Notes: generated by a model not told the origin, from the letters alone. A stretch of DNA of 7,862 bases from Polaromonas sp. (GCA_023259235.1 JAHFQQ010000164.1:1-7862), one strand, 5' to 3'. Positions 1-6,873 are shown, numbered from the stretch's first letter. Program-made: numbers and translations.

Positions 1-1128
1 GGTTTCGACCAGGCGCTGGTCTGGGTCACGCTGGCGCTGCTGATGTGGGGTCTGGTGATGGTGTACTCGGCGTCCATCGCGATGCCTGACAACCCAAAAT
101 TTGCACGCTATGCGCACGCGCATTTTTTGCTGCGCCACCTGCTGTCGCTAGCGGTGGCGTTTGTTGCGGCAGTGCTGGTGTTTCAGGTTCCCATGGCGAC
201 TTGGGAGAGGGTTGCTCCCTGGCTGTTTGTCATGTCGCTGCTGCTGCTGGTGCTGGTACTGATCCCGTTCATTGGCAGGGGTGTCAATGGTGCGCGCCGC
301 TGGATCTCACTGGGCTTCATGAACTTCCAGCCCTCTGAGCTCGCAAAATTTTCCGTACTTCTGTATGCGGCGGACTACATGGTTCGGAAAATGGAGGTCA
401 AGGAGCGCTTCTTCCGTGCCGTGATGCCCATGGCAATTGCGATAGCCGTCGTGGGTCTGCTGTTGCTGGCTGAGCCCGACATGGGGGCCTTCATGGTGAT
501 CTCGGTCATCGCCATGGGAATTCTTTTCCTGGGCGGCGTGAATGCCCGCATGTTCTTTGTGATTGCGACGGTTGTGGTGATCGCCTTCGCGCTGATGGTC
601 CTGCTCAGCGAGTGGCGGCGTGAGCGGATTTTTGCCTACCTGGATCCCTGGAGCGACAAATACTCATTGGGCAAGAGTTACCAGCTCACCCATTCACTGA
701 TTGCGTTTGGGCGCGGTGAAATATTTGGCGTGGGCCTGGGCGGCAGCATTGAAAAACTCAACTGGCTGCCCGAGGCGCATACCGACTTTCTGATGGCCGT
801 GATTGGCGAGGAGTTTGGCCTGCTCGGCGTGTTGGCGGTGATTGGCCTGTTCCTCTGGATGACCCGCCGCATCATGCATATCGGCCGCCAGTCAATCGCG
901 CTTGACCGGCTGTTTGCCGGGCTGGTGGCGCAAGGCGTCGGTCTCTGGATTGGCTTTCAGACTTTTATCAATATCGGCGTGAACCTGGGAGCCTTGCCCA
1001 CAAAGGGTTTGACTCTGCCCCTGATGAGCTATGGCGGCTCGGCAATTTTGATGAACCTGATTTCACTGGCGGTTGTTCTGAGAATTGATTTCGAGAACCG
1101 GACCTTGATGCGTGGAGGCCGCGCATGA
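1..1128 (+). CDS. ftsW: FtsW, septal peptidoglycan glycosyltransferase (SEDS family), 5' partial
   Basis: FtsW is a polytopic inner-membrane SEDS protein that polymerises lipid II into glycan strands at the septum, working with the transpeptidase FtsI (PBP3). The reading frame is open from base 1 to the TGA at 1126-1128, giving 375 residues. The true start lies upstream, and probably about 30-50 N-terminal residues are missing. The ATG at 43 is inside the first membrane helix and is not the start. Family motifs visible in order are NGARRW (286-303), FQPSELAK (325-348), AEPDMG (about 469-486), HTDF with the likely catalytic Asp codon at 784-786, IGEEFG, and LPTKGLTLPLMSYGGSAI near the C-terminus. 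Many hydrophobic segments fit the family's ten-helix topology. RodA is the main alternative, but the murG neighbour and the FtsW-like C-terminus argue for FtsW. The stop overlaps the murG start as ATGA. Confidence 0.97.
   Translation, partial: GFDQALVWVTLALLMWGLVMVYSASIAMPDNPKFARYAHAHFLLRHLLSLAVAFVAAVLVFQVPMATWERVAPWLFVMSLLLLVLVLIPFIGRGVNGARRWISLGFMNFQPSELAKFSVLLYAADYMVRKMEVKERFFRAVMPMAIAIAVVGLLLLAEPDMGAFMVISVIAMGILFLGGVNARMFFVIATVVVIAFALMVLLSEWRRERIFAYLDPWSDKYSLGKSYQLTHSLIAFGRGEIFGVGLGGSIEKLNWLPEAHTDFLMAVIGEEFGLLGVLAVIGLFLWMTRRIMHIGRQSIALDRLFAGLVAQGVGLWIGFQTFINIGVNLGALPTKGLTLPLMSYGGSAILMNLISLAVVLRIDFENRTLMRGGRA
1114..1118 (+). promoter_or_regulatory. Ribosome binding site of murG
   Basis: GGAGG lies 6 nt before the ATG at 1125, inside the last codons of ftsW. 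It supports the 1125 start, which overlaps the ftsW stop as ATGA, and so supports the N-terminally extended form of MurG. Confidence 0.8.
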
Positions 1129-2255
1129 CCACGGGCACCAACGAACACAGCGCGGTTCAGGCATTGAAAGGCGTCGCGGCCATTCATTGCGCGTTGGTCA
1201 TGGCCGGTGGCACCGGCGGGCATATTTTTCCGGGACTGGCCGTGGCGCAAGCCTTGCGCGAGCGCGGCTGGCGCGTGCACTGGCTTGGCGGCAAAGGCCG
1301 CGCCGGTCATTCCAGCATGGAAAGCCAACTGGTTCCGCCGCGCGGTTTTGCCTTCGAGGCGATCGACTTTTCTGGTGTTCGCGGCAAAGGGGTGGCCACG
1401 CTGGCCCTGGTGCCAGTGCGTCTTCTCAAGGCTTTTTGGCAAAGCTTCCGGGTCATCAGGCGCGTCAAGCCCGATCTGGTGGTTGGCCTGGGTGGTTACA
1501 TCAGTTTCCCGGCCGGCCTGATGAGCGTGCTGCTGGGCAAGCCGTTGATCCTGCACGAACAAAACTCGGTGGCAGGCCTGGCCAACAAGGTGCTGTCCAC
1601 CATGGCAGATCGGGTTTTCACCGCATTTCCCGGCGTACTCGGGAAAGCCGAGTGGATCGGCAATCCCTTGCGTCCGGCTTTTACCCGTCAGCCCGATCCT
1701 GCGGTACGTTTTGCCGACCGCAGCGGGCCTCTCAGGCTGCTGGTGGTGGGCGGTAGCCTGGGTGCCGTGGCCCTGAATGAATTGGTGCCCAGGGCCCTCG
1801 CGCTGATTCCACCGGAAAGACGTCCACGGGTGATGCATCAAAGCGGTTCCGGTCAGATTGAGGCGCTGCGTGCCCACTATGCGGCAGCAGGCGTGCAGGG
1901 TGAATTCACGCCCTTTATCGACGACACGGCCCAGGCCTTTGCCGACGCCGATTTGATCATCTGCCGCGCCGGTGCCAGTACGGTGAGTGAGATAGCGGCC
2001 GTGGGCGCTGCTGCGCTGTTTGTGCCTTTTCCGACTGCCGTGGACGATCATCAGACCCTGAATGCGATGTTCCTGGTCGAACACGGCGGCGGCTGGCTTG
2101 TGCAGCAGCGAGATCTCACGCCTGAAAAGCTTTCTGAAATGCTACAGAAAACAGAGCGTAGTGCGCTTGTCCGTTGCGCAATCCAGTCCAAAACCATGCA
2201 ACAAATAAATGCGACGGCCCGAATTGTCGCGGCTTGCGAGGAGCTCGCGCCATGA
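1125..2255 (+). CDS. murG: MurG, UDP-GlcNAc:lipid I N-acetylglucosaminyltransferase
   Basis: MurG is a peripheral enzyme on the cytoplasmic face of the inner membrane. It transfers GlcNAc from UDP-GlcNAc to lipid I, making lipid II. The 376-residue product has the GT28/GT-B layout. The N-terminal domain carries the glycine loop GGTGGH (28-33), GGYISFP (123-129) and HEQN (144-147). The C-terminal domain carries GGSLGA (209-214), CRAGASTVSE (280-289) and PFPTAVDDHQ (301-310), the last two forming the UDP-GlcNAc site in the family. The ATG at 1125 has a good GGAGG and overlaps the ftsW stop. It gives about 15 more residues before the glycine loop than E. coli MurG, as I recall that protein. The next in-frame ATG (residue 26) is too close to the loop to be the start. 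About five extra residues sit after WLG at residues 56-64. The stop overlaps murC as ATGA. Confidence 0.98.
   Translation: MTTGTNEHSAVQALKGVAAIHCALVMAGGTGGHIFPGLAVAQALRERGWRVHWLGGKGRAGHSSMESQLVPPRGFAFEAIDFSGVRGKGVATLALVPVRLLKAFWQSFRVIRRVKPDLVVGLGGYISFPAGLMSVLLGKPLILHEQNSVAGLANKVLSTMADRVFTAFPGVLGKAEWIGNPLRPAFTRQPDPAVRFADRSGPLRLLVVGGSLGAVALNELVPRALALIPPERRPRVMHQSGSGQIEALRAHYAAAGVQGEFTPFIDDTAQAFADADLIICRAGASTVSEIAAVGAAALFVPFPTAVDDHQTLNAMFLVEHGGGWLVQQRDLTPEKLSEMLQKTERSALVRCAIQSKTMQQINATARIVAACEELAP
2238..2243 (+). promoter_or_regulatory. Ribosome binding site deciding the murC start
   Basis: GAGGAG lies 8 nt before the ATG at 2252. It decides between this start and an in-frame upstream ATG at 2174, which would add 26 residues unlike any MurC N-terminus and overlap murG by 82 nt. 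Confidence 0.75.
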
Positions 2256-3679
2256 AGCACGCCGTTAAACACATTCATTTTATTGGGCTAGGTGGCGCTG
2301 GCATGTCAGGCATTGCCGAAGTCCTGCACAATCTCGGTTACGTCATTTCGGGATCAGACCTGTCGGACAGCCCGACGCTGCAGCGTCTGGCCAGGCTTGG
2401 CATCACAACCTTTGTCGGGCATGCAGCCAACAACCTGGCTTTGGTGGATGCGGTGGTGACGTCAACGGCTGTGCACGCCGACAACCCTGAAGTTCTGGCC
2501 GCGCGCGAAAGGCGCATTCCGGTGGTGCCCCGTGCCTTGATGCTGGCCGAGCTGATGCGACTCAAACAAGGTATTGCCATTGCCGGGACCCATGGCAAAA
2601 CCACCACTACCAGCCTGGTGGCGAGCGTGCTGGCCGAAGGCGGGCTGGACCCCACGTTTGTGATTGGCGGCCGGCTCAATAGCGCTGGTGCCAACGCAAA
2701 GCTTGGCTCCGGAGACTATATCGTGGTCGAGGCCGACGAGTCCGACGCGTCGTTCCTCAATCTGTTGCCGGTGATGGCGGTGGTCACCAATATCGACGCT
2801 GACCACATGGAAACCTATGGGCAGGACTTTGGCAGGCTGAAAAATGCCTTTGTCGATTTTCTTCACCGCATGCCTTTTTATGGCACGGCGATCTTGTGTA
2901 CCGATGATCCGGCGGTACGCGAAATTGTGCCGCTGGTCTCCTGTCCCATCACGAGCTATGGTTTTGGCGCGACGGCGCAGGTGCGCGCTGTCAATGTGCG
3001 CGCCGTGGGGGCGCAAATGCACTTCACTGCCCAGCGCAGCAATGGGGTCACACTACCTGACCTGAATGTAATGCTTAATCTTGCGGGCGAACACAACGTG
3101 CTTAATGCCTTGGCGGCCATCGCGGTGGCGGTGGAGCTCAATGTGCCCGATGCGGAGGTGCAGAAGGCGCTGGCGGAGTTCAAGGGCGTGGGTCGCCGAT
3201 TCCAGGGTTACGGTGACATGCCAGCATCAGGTGGCGGGCATTTCACCCTGATCGAAGACTATGGCCACCACCCGGTTGAAGTGGCTGCCACGCTGGCTGC
3301 CGCGCGCGGCGCTTTCCCCGGCAGGCGTCTGGTGCTGGCATTTCAACCGCACCGCTACACCCGCACGCGCGACTGCTTCGAGGATTTCATCAAGGTCATG
3401 GGCCACGCCGATGCCGTTTTGCTGGCCGAGGTCTACGCCGCCGGTGAAAGCCCCATCGTTGCGGCAGATGGCCGTACCCTGGCCCGCGCCCTGCGCGTGG
3501 CGGGCAAGGTGGAACCGGTCTTTGTGGACGACATCGATGCCATGCCACAAGCGATTCTGGACAACGCGCTTGCTGGCGATGTGGTCATGTGCATGGGTGC
3601 CGGATCCATCGGTCAGGTGCCCGGGAAAGTCGTTGACATGCTGGAAAAGACCGGGTGCGGCGCGCCTGTCGGACATTGA
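2252..3679 (+). CDS. murC: MurC, UDP-N-acetylmuramate--L-alanine ligase
   Basis: MurC is a cytoplasmic ATP-dependent ligase that adds L-Ala to UDP-MurNAc, the first step of stem-peptide synthesis. The product is 475 residues, the usual size for the family. The N-terminal Rossmann domain opens with HFIGLGGAGMSG (9-20), the UDP-binding loop. The central ATPase domain has the P-loop GTHGKTTT (112-119), VEADESD (159-165) and NIDADHMETY (180-189), which bind ATP and metal and activate the acyl-phosphate. GEHNVLNALAA (279-289) ends the central domain. The C-terminal domain has EDYGHHPVE (335-343) and FQPHRYTRT (364-372), motifs that separate MurC from MurD, MurE and MurF. The start at 2252 is set by GAGGAG 8 nt upstream and the ATGA overlap with murG. 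All motifs appear intact. ddl follows 2 nt after the stop. Confidence 0.98.
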   Translation: MKHAVKHIHFIGLGGAGMSGIAEVLHNLGYVISGSDLSDSPTLQRLARLGITTFVGHAANNLALVDAVVTSTAVHADNPEVLAARERRIPVVPRALMLAELMRLKQGIAIAGTHGKTTTTSLVASVLAEGGLDPTFVIGGRLNSAGANAKLGSGDYIVVEADESDASFLNLLPVMAVVTNIDADHMETYGQDFGRLKNAFVDFLHRMPFYGTAILCTDDPAVREIVPLVSCPITSYGFGATAQVRAVNVRAVGAQMHFTAQRSNGVTLPDLNVMLNLAGEHNVLNALAAIAVAVELNVPDAEVQKALAEFKGVGRRFQGYGDMPASGGGHFTLIEDYGHHPVEVAATLAAARGAFPGRRLVLAFQPHRYTRTRDCFEDFIKVMGHADAVLLAEVYAAGESPIVAADGRTLARALRVAGKVEPVFVDDIDAMPQAILDNALAGDVVMCMGAGSIGQVPGKVVDMLEKTGCGAPVGH

Positions 3680-3681
3680 CC

Positions 3682-4668
3682 ATGAGCCAGAACACCGTGA
3701 ATTTTGGAAAAGTGGCCGTTCTCATGGGCGGGCTGTCCGCCGAGCGTGAAATTTCGCTGATGTCTGGCCAGGGCGTCTTGCAGGCGTTGCGCTCGCGCGG
3801 CCTTGACGCCCATGCATTTGATCCCGCCGAACGCGACATCAGCGAGGTAAAAAAGGACGGGTTCGCACGCTGCTTTATCGCGCTGCATGGCCGGTTTGGC
3901 GAAGACGGCACCGTGCAGGGCGCGCTGGAGCTTCTGGGCATCCCCTATACAGGTTCCGGTGTCATGGCTTCGAGCATGGCGATTGACAAAGTCATGACCA
4001 AGCGCGTGCTGCTCTCGGCGGGCTTGCCGACCCCTCGCTATGTGTTGCTTCAGCGCGATGCACAGGGCACCTATGGCGGCGCCGACATCAACGCCATTCC
4101 CGAGCAGCTTGGGTTGCCGCTGATTGTCAAGCCGTCACGGGAAGGTTCGTCTCTTGGCTTGACGAAAGTGAGCGACGGGGCCGGCTTGGCCGAGGCAATC
4201 GCACACGCGGCCAGGCTGGATGCGGACGTCCTGTGCGAGCAGTTCATTGCCGGGGACGAGGTGACCTGCCCGGTGCTTGGAACCGGCACCGCGGCGCGCG
4301 CCCTTCCGGTGATCCGCATCGTGGCGCCAGACGGCAACTACGACTACCAGAACAAATACTTCACCAACAACACCCAGTATCTGGTGCCCTGCGGGCTCCC
4401 GGATGGAGAAGAGGCAGTCATCCAGCAATTGGTGCTGCAGGCATATCGAACCCTCAATTGTCGTGGTTGGGCACGCGCCGACGTGATGATTGACCAGTTC
4501 AAACGCAAGCCCTACCTGCTTGAAATCAACACCTCGCCCGGCATGACGGGGCATTCACTGGTTCCGATGTCCGCGCGAGCGGCCGGCATTTCCTATGAAG
4601 ACCTTTGCCTTGAGGTGCTCAAGACCGCTGCGCTTGACTACCAAACACCAAAGGGAGCTGCTCCTTGA
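3682..4668 (+). CDS. ddl: D-alanine--D-alanine ligase (DdlB type)
   Basis: Ddl is a cytoplasmic ATP-grasp ligase that joins two D-Ala molecules into the dipeptide that MurF adds to the stem peptide, the later target of transpeptidases. The 328-residue product begins with GKVAVLMGGLSAERE, and E21 matches the catalytic Glu of E. coli DdlB. KPSREGSS (150-157) supplies the loop serine (S156). K225-Y226 in the omega loop is the tyrosine form expected of a D-Ala-D-Ala ligase, not a vancomycin-type depsipeptide ligase. D267, E281 and N283 (in LLEINTSPG) are the metal ligands by homology. The ATG at 3682 lies 2 nt after the murC stop. A GTG at 3655 would add nine residues that are atypical for the family. 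No strong Shine-Dalgarno precedes 3682 (only GGA at 3671-3673), so translation probably depends on coupling with murC. The stop overlaps ftsQ. Confidence 0.97.
   Translation: MSQNTVNFGKVAVLMGGLSAEREISLMSGQGVLQALRSRGLDAHAFDPAERDISEVKKDGFARCFIALHGRFGEDGTVQGALELLGIPYTGSGVMASSMAIDKVMTKRVLLSAGLPTPRYVLLQRDAQGTYGGADINAIPEQLGLPLIVKPSREGSSLGLTKVSDGAGLAEAIAHAARLDADVLCEQFIAGDEVTCPVLGTGTAARALPVIRIVAPDGNYDYQNKYFTNNTQYLVPCGLPDGEEAVIQQLVLQAYRTLNCRGWARADVMIDQFKRKPYLLEINTSPGMTGHSLVPMSARAAGISYEDLCLEVLKTAALDYQTPKGAAP
4651..4657 (+). promoter_or_regulatory. Ribosome binding site supporting a TTG start for ftsQ
   Basis: AAGGGAG ends 7 nt before the TTG at 4665. Neither the in-frame GTG at 4722 nor the ATG at 4728 has a comparable site. 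The TTG also forms a TTGA overlap with the ddl stop, like the ATGA junctions upstream. Confidence 0.65.
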
Positions 4669-5480
4669 ACGGCGCCAGGTCACTGCCAAAGCGCACGCCA
4701 CAGCCATTGCCGCCGGACGTGGTGCTCATGAACACCCTGTCGATGGTGTTGGGAGCGGTGTTCGCGGTGATCCTGCTCACGCTGATCCTCGCATGGCTGG
4801 TGCGGCAGCCCCTGTTCAACCTGAGCGCTATCGAAGTGCAGGGCGATCTGACGCATAACAATGCCGTCACCCTGCGCGCCAATGTGGCCCCCAGGCTGGC
4901 TGGCAACTTCCTCACGGTGGATCTCGGACGCGCACGTGCGGCATTCGAGGCGGTTCCGTGGGTTCGCCGGGCAGTTGTGCAGCGCGCCTTTCCCGGTCGC
5001 TTGAAAGTGGTGCTGCAGGAACACCAGGCCGTTGCCTACTGGGGATCGGAGGGCGATTCCACGCTTGTCAACACTGTTGGAGAGGTGTTTGAGGCCAACC
5101 AGGGCGATATGGATGCCGAAGACCTGCCACTGCTGAACGGGCCGCCGGGACAGGCCGCGCAGGTGCTTCAGATTTACCAGATGCTGGCGCCGATGTTTGA
5201 AGAGATCGGCGCGGGGCTGGAGCAGCTGAAGCTGACCGGCCAGGGCAGCTGGCGAGCGCAACTCGACAGCGGCGCCGCGATTGAGTTGGGGCATGGCTCG
5301 CGGGAAGAAATTCAGGCGCGCGCGCGCCGCTTCATTGCCACGCTGACGCAGGTTGCGTCGCGGTACGGAAGAGATCTCGAGTCCGCCGATCTGCGCTATG
5401 GCAATGGTTATGCGATCAGGCTCAGAGGCGTCACCACGGGAAATCCAGGCGAGCAAAACAACGGAAAAATGAAAAGGTAA
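4665..5480 (+). CDS. ftsQ: FtsQ, cell division protein (POTRA domain)
   Basis: FtsQ is a bitopic inner-membrane divisome protein. It binds FtsB and FtsL in the periplasm and links early ring proteins to the septal synthases. The 271-residue product has a short cytoplasmic tail with basic residues (1-24), one membrane helix (about 25-46), and a POTRA domain (about 50-120) starting FNLSAIEVQG and containing PWVRRAVVQRAFPGRLKVVLQEHQ. A beta-domain (about 121-255) follows, ending in ADLRYGNGYAIRL, a typical FtsQ C-terminal stretch. The chosen start is TTG, overlapping the ddl stop as TTGA, with AAGGGAG 7 nt upstream. The alternative ATG at residue 22 would remove the cytoplasmic tail. Sequence is poorly conserved in this family, but domain layout and position between ddl and ftsA make the call firm. 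ftsA begins 4 nt after the stop. Confidence 0.95.
   Translation: MNGARSLPKRTPQPLPPDVVLMNTLSMVLGAVFAVILLTLILAWLVRQPLFNLSAIEVQGDLTHNNAVTLRANVAPRLAGNFLTVDLGRARAAFEAVPWVRRAVVQRAFPGRLKVVLQEHQAVAYWGSEGDSTLVNTVGEVFEANQGDMDAEDLPLLNGPPGQAAQVLQIYQMLAPMFEEIGAGLEQLKLTGQGSWRAQLDSGAAIELGHGSREEIQARARRFIATLTQVASRYGRDLESADLRYGNGYAIRLRGVTTGNPGEQNNGKMKR
5474..5477 (+). promoter_or_regulatory. Ribosome binding site of ftsA
   Basis: AAGG lies 7 nt before the ATG at 5485, within the last codons of ftsQ. It is moderate in strength and sits at a normal distance. Confidence 0.55.
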
Positions 5481-5484
5481 TCAG

Positions 5485-6714
5485 ATGGCCAAGGAATACA
5501 AGGACCTGGTGGTCGGACTGGACATAGGCACCAGCAAGGTAATGGCTGTGGTTGCCGAGGTCATGCCAGGGGGTGAGCTCAAGCTCGCCGGCCTGGGTAT
5601 CGCGACCAGCAACGGTCTCAAGCGTGGCGTTGTAGTAAATATCGAGGCGACGGTGCAAAGCATTCAGCAAGCCCTCAAGGAAGCCGAACTGATGGCCGAC
5701 TGCAAGATCGCCCGGGTATACACCGGTATTACCGGAAGCCACATTCGCGGCATCAACTCCAGCGGCATGGTGGCAGTGAAAGATCGGGAAGTCACCCAGG
5801 CCGATGTCGCCCGCGTCATCGAAACTGCCAAGGCCATCAACATTTCAACCGATCAGCGCCTGCTGCTGGTTGAGCCACAGGAGTTTGTGATTGACGGCCA
5901 GGATGTTCGTGAACCCATCGGCATGAGCGGCATCCGCCTGGAGGCCAAGGTGCACATCGTCACCGGCGCGCAAAGCGCCGCTGAAAACATCATCAAATGC
6001 GTGCGGCGCTGCGGGCTTGAAGTGGACCAGTTGATGCTCAATCCGCTGGCTTCGAGCCTGTCGGTGTTGACGCAGGACGAGCAGGAGCTTGGCGTGGCAC
6101 TGCTGGACATCGGCGCGGGCACTACCGATGTTGCCATCTTCACGGGGGGGGCGATTCGGCACACGGCGGTGATCCCGATTGCTGGCGACCTGATTACCAG
6201 CGACATCGCGATGGCGCTGCGCACCCCCACCAAGGACGCCGAGGACATCAAGGTGGAAAGCGGCCATGCCAAGCAGCTGCTGGCCGACCCCGATACGCAG
6301 GTGGAAGTGCCTGGTCTGGGAGACCGGGACCCCCGCATGCTCAGCAGGCAGGCGCTGGCGGGCGTGATTGAGCCGCGCATTGAAGAAATTTTTTCACTGG
6401 TCCAGCAGGTGATCCGGGAGTCGGGTTACGAAGAGATGCTGTCTTCGGGCATCGTGATCACCGGCGGCAGCGCAGTGATGCCCGGCATGGTCGAACTCGG
6501 TGAGGATATCTTCCTCAAGCCCGTACGGCGCGGCATACCGCGCTATTCCAGCGCGCTCTCCGACATGGTGGCACAGGCAAGGGCCGCCACGGTGATGGGG
6601 CTGCTTGAAGAGGCCCGTCTGGCACGTGTTCGCGGCTACAAGGTGGCGCAGAAGGCGGGCAGCATGCACACTGCCTTTGGCCGGGTCAAGGACTGGTTTG
6701 TGGGGAATTTCTGA
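5485..6714 (+). CDS. ftsA: FtsA, actin-like membrane tether for FtsZ
   Basis: FtsA is an actin-family ATPase on the cytoplasmic face of the membrane. It binds the FtsZ C-terminal peptide, anchors the Z-ring and recruits later division proteins. The 409-residue product shows the actin/Hsp70-type nucleotide fold: phosphate-1 GLDIGTSKV (11-19), the FtsA-specific 1C domain (about 84-165), phosphate-2 LLDIGAGTTDVAIF (206-219) and the adenosine motif GIVITGGSAVMPGM (322-335). The last residues, GRVKDWFVGNF (399-409), fit the amphipathic membrane-targeting helix, with W404 and two Phe on one side. Length is normal for the family. A run of eight G (6144-6151) encodes part of TGGA just after phosphate-2 and leaves the frame intact. 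ftsA follows ftsQ by 4 nt, while ftsZ is 159 nt downstream. Confidence 0.98.
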   Translation: MAKEYKDLVVGLDIGTSKVMAVVAEVMPGGELKLAGLGIATSNGLKRGVVVNIEATVQSIQQALKEAELMADCKIARVYTGITGSHIRGINSSGMVAVKDREVTQADVARVIETAKAINISTDQRLLLVEPQEFVIDGQDVREPIGMSGIRLEAKVHIVTGAQSAAENIIKCVRRCGLEVDQLMLNPLASSLSVLTQDEQELGVALLDIGAGTTDVAIFTGGAIRHTAVIPIAGDLITSDIAMALRTPTKDAEDIKVESGHAKQLLADPDTQVEVPGLGDRDPRMLSRQALAGVIEPRIEEIFSLVQQVIRESGYEEMLSSGIVITGGSAVMPGMVELGEDIFLKPVRRGIPRYSSALSDMVAQARAATVMGLLEEARLARVRGYKVAQKAGSMHTAFGRVKDWFVGNF

Positions 6715-6803
6715 TGATTGAATTTTCCAGCTTCAACATTTCCGGCTTCATGAGCCGCCGTTCGCATTGCAGCCATTGTGGAGGAGCCGATCCCCCAGCA
6801 TGA
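6714..6803 (+). other. Possible 29-codon small ORF after ftsA (speculative)
   Basis: An ATG at 6714 shares its A with the ftsA stop (TGATG) and opens 29 codons to the TGA at 6801-6803. GGGGA (6702-6706) lies 7 nt upstream. The peptide begins MIEFSSFNISGF and contains HCSHCGG, a CxxC pair. Its stop overlaps a further ATG as ATGA. An open frame of this length is expected by chance in GC-rich DNA, and I recognise no family. It is recorded as a candidate only. Confidence 0.15.
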
Positions 6804-6812
6804 CGAGTCATG
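6799..6812. repeat. Perfect inverted repeat CATGAC-GA-GTCATG
   Basis: The six-base arms are exact reverse complements with a 2-nt centre, located 62 nt before the ftsZ start. The form resembles a dimeric-protein operator. As RNA it could form only a weak five-pair stem with a CGAG loop. No known factor is assigned. Confidence 0.5.
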
Positions 6813-6862
6813 TCAAACAACAAAACCTTTGAAACTTTTTTGGCAACTGCAATTTCCAGACT

Positions 6863-6867
6863 GGAGG
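6863..6867 (+). promoter_or_regulatory. Ribosome binding site of ftsZ
   Basis: GGAGG lies 6 nt before the ATG at 6874, a strong site that fits a highly expressed gene. It overlaps two short odd-length dyads, CCAG-A-CTGG (6856-6864) and GGAG-G-CTCC (6863-6871). Confidence 0.85.
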
Positions 6868-6873
6868 CTCCCC

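Larger units (their letters stand above)
6715..6873 (+). other. ftsA-ftsZ intergenic region (159 nt)
   Basis: This is the only sizeable non-coding stretch in the window, and its 3' half is AT-richer than its neighbours. It holds an inverted repeat (6799-6812) and a T6 tract (6836-6841). Two near-identical words, AATTTTCCAG (6721-6730) and AATTTCCAG (6851-6859), lie near its two ends. The ftsZ ribosome binding site lies at 6863-6867. I see no convincing paired -35/-10 boxes and no GC-rich hairpin followed directly by a T-run. The region may set ftsZ expression apart from ftsA, since the cell needs much more FtsZ than FtsA, but that role is inference. Confidence 0.7.

Noticed and set aside
1029..2084. 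A 351-codon open frame on the minus strand across murG.
   Set aside because: It is antisense to a clear, full murG, shows no recognisable domain and is rich in His, Gln, Arg and Gly. Biased third positions in GC-rich genes often leave the opposite strand open.
2174..2251. A longer murC starting at the ATG at 2174.
   Set aside because: It would add 26 residues before the normal MurC N-terminus and overlap murG. The ATG at 2252 has GAGGAG and an ATGA junction.
3655..3681. A longer ddl starting at the GTG at 3655.
   Set aside because: The nine added residues do not fit the Ddl N-terminus, and the start lies inside the end of murC with no better ribosome binding site.
3983..3988. A perfect TTGACA -35-like hexamer inside ddl.
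   Set aside because: No -10-like hexamer follows at about 17 nt. The bases simply code for Ile-Asp-Lys.
5316..5327. A (GC)6 alternating tract in ftsQ, possible Z-DNA or slippage site.
   Set aside because: It encodes ordinary Ala-Arg codons in a GC-rich gene and is short. There is no supporting signal.
4680..5456. A 258-codon open frame on the minus strand across ftsQ.
   Set aside because: It is a shadow of ftsQ codon bias, with low-complexity His/Gln/Arg-rich content and no domain.
6829..6857. TTGAAA at 6829-6834 as a -35 box for ftsZ, and the nearby T6 tract as a terminator.
   Set aside because: No acceptable -10 box follows at 16-18 nt, and a start there would leave almost no leader. The T-run is not directly preceded by a GC-rich hairpin.
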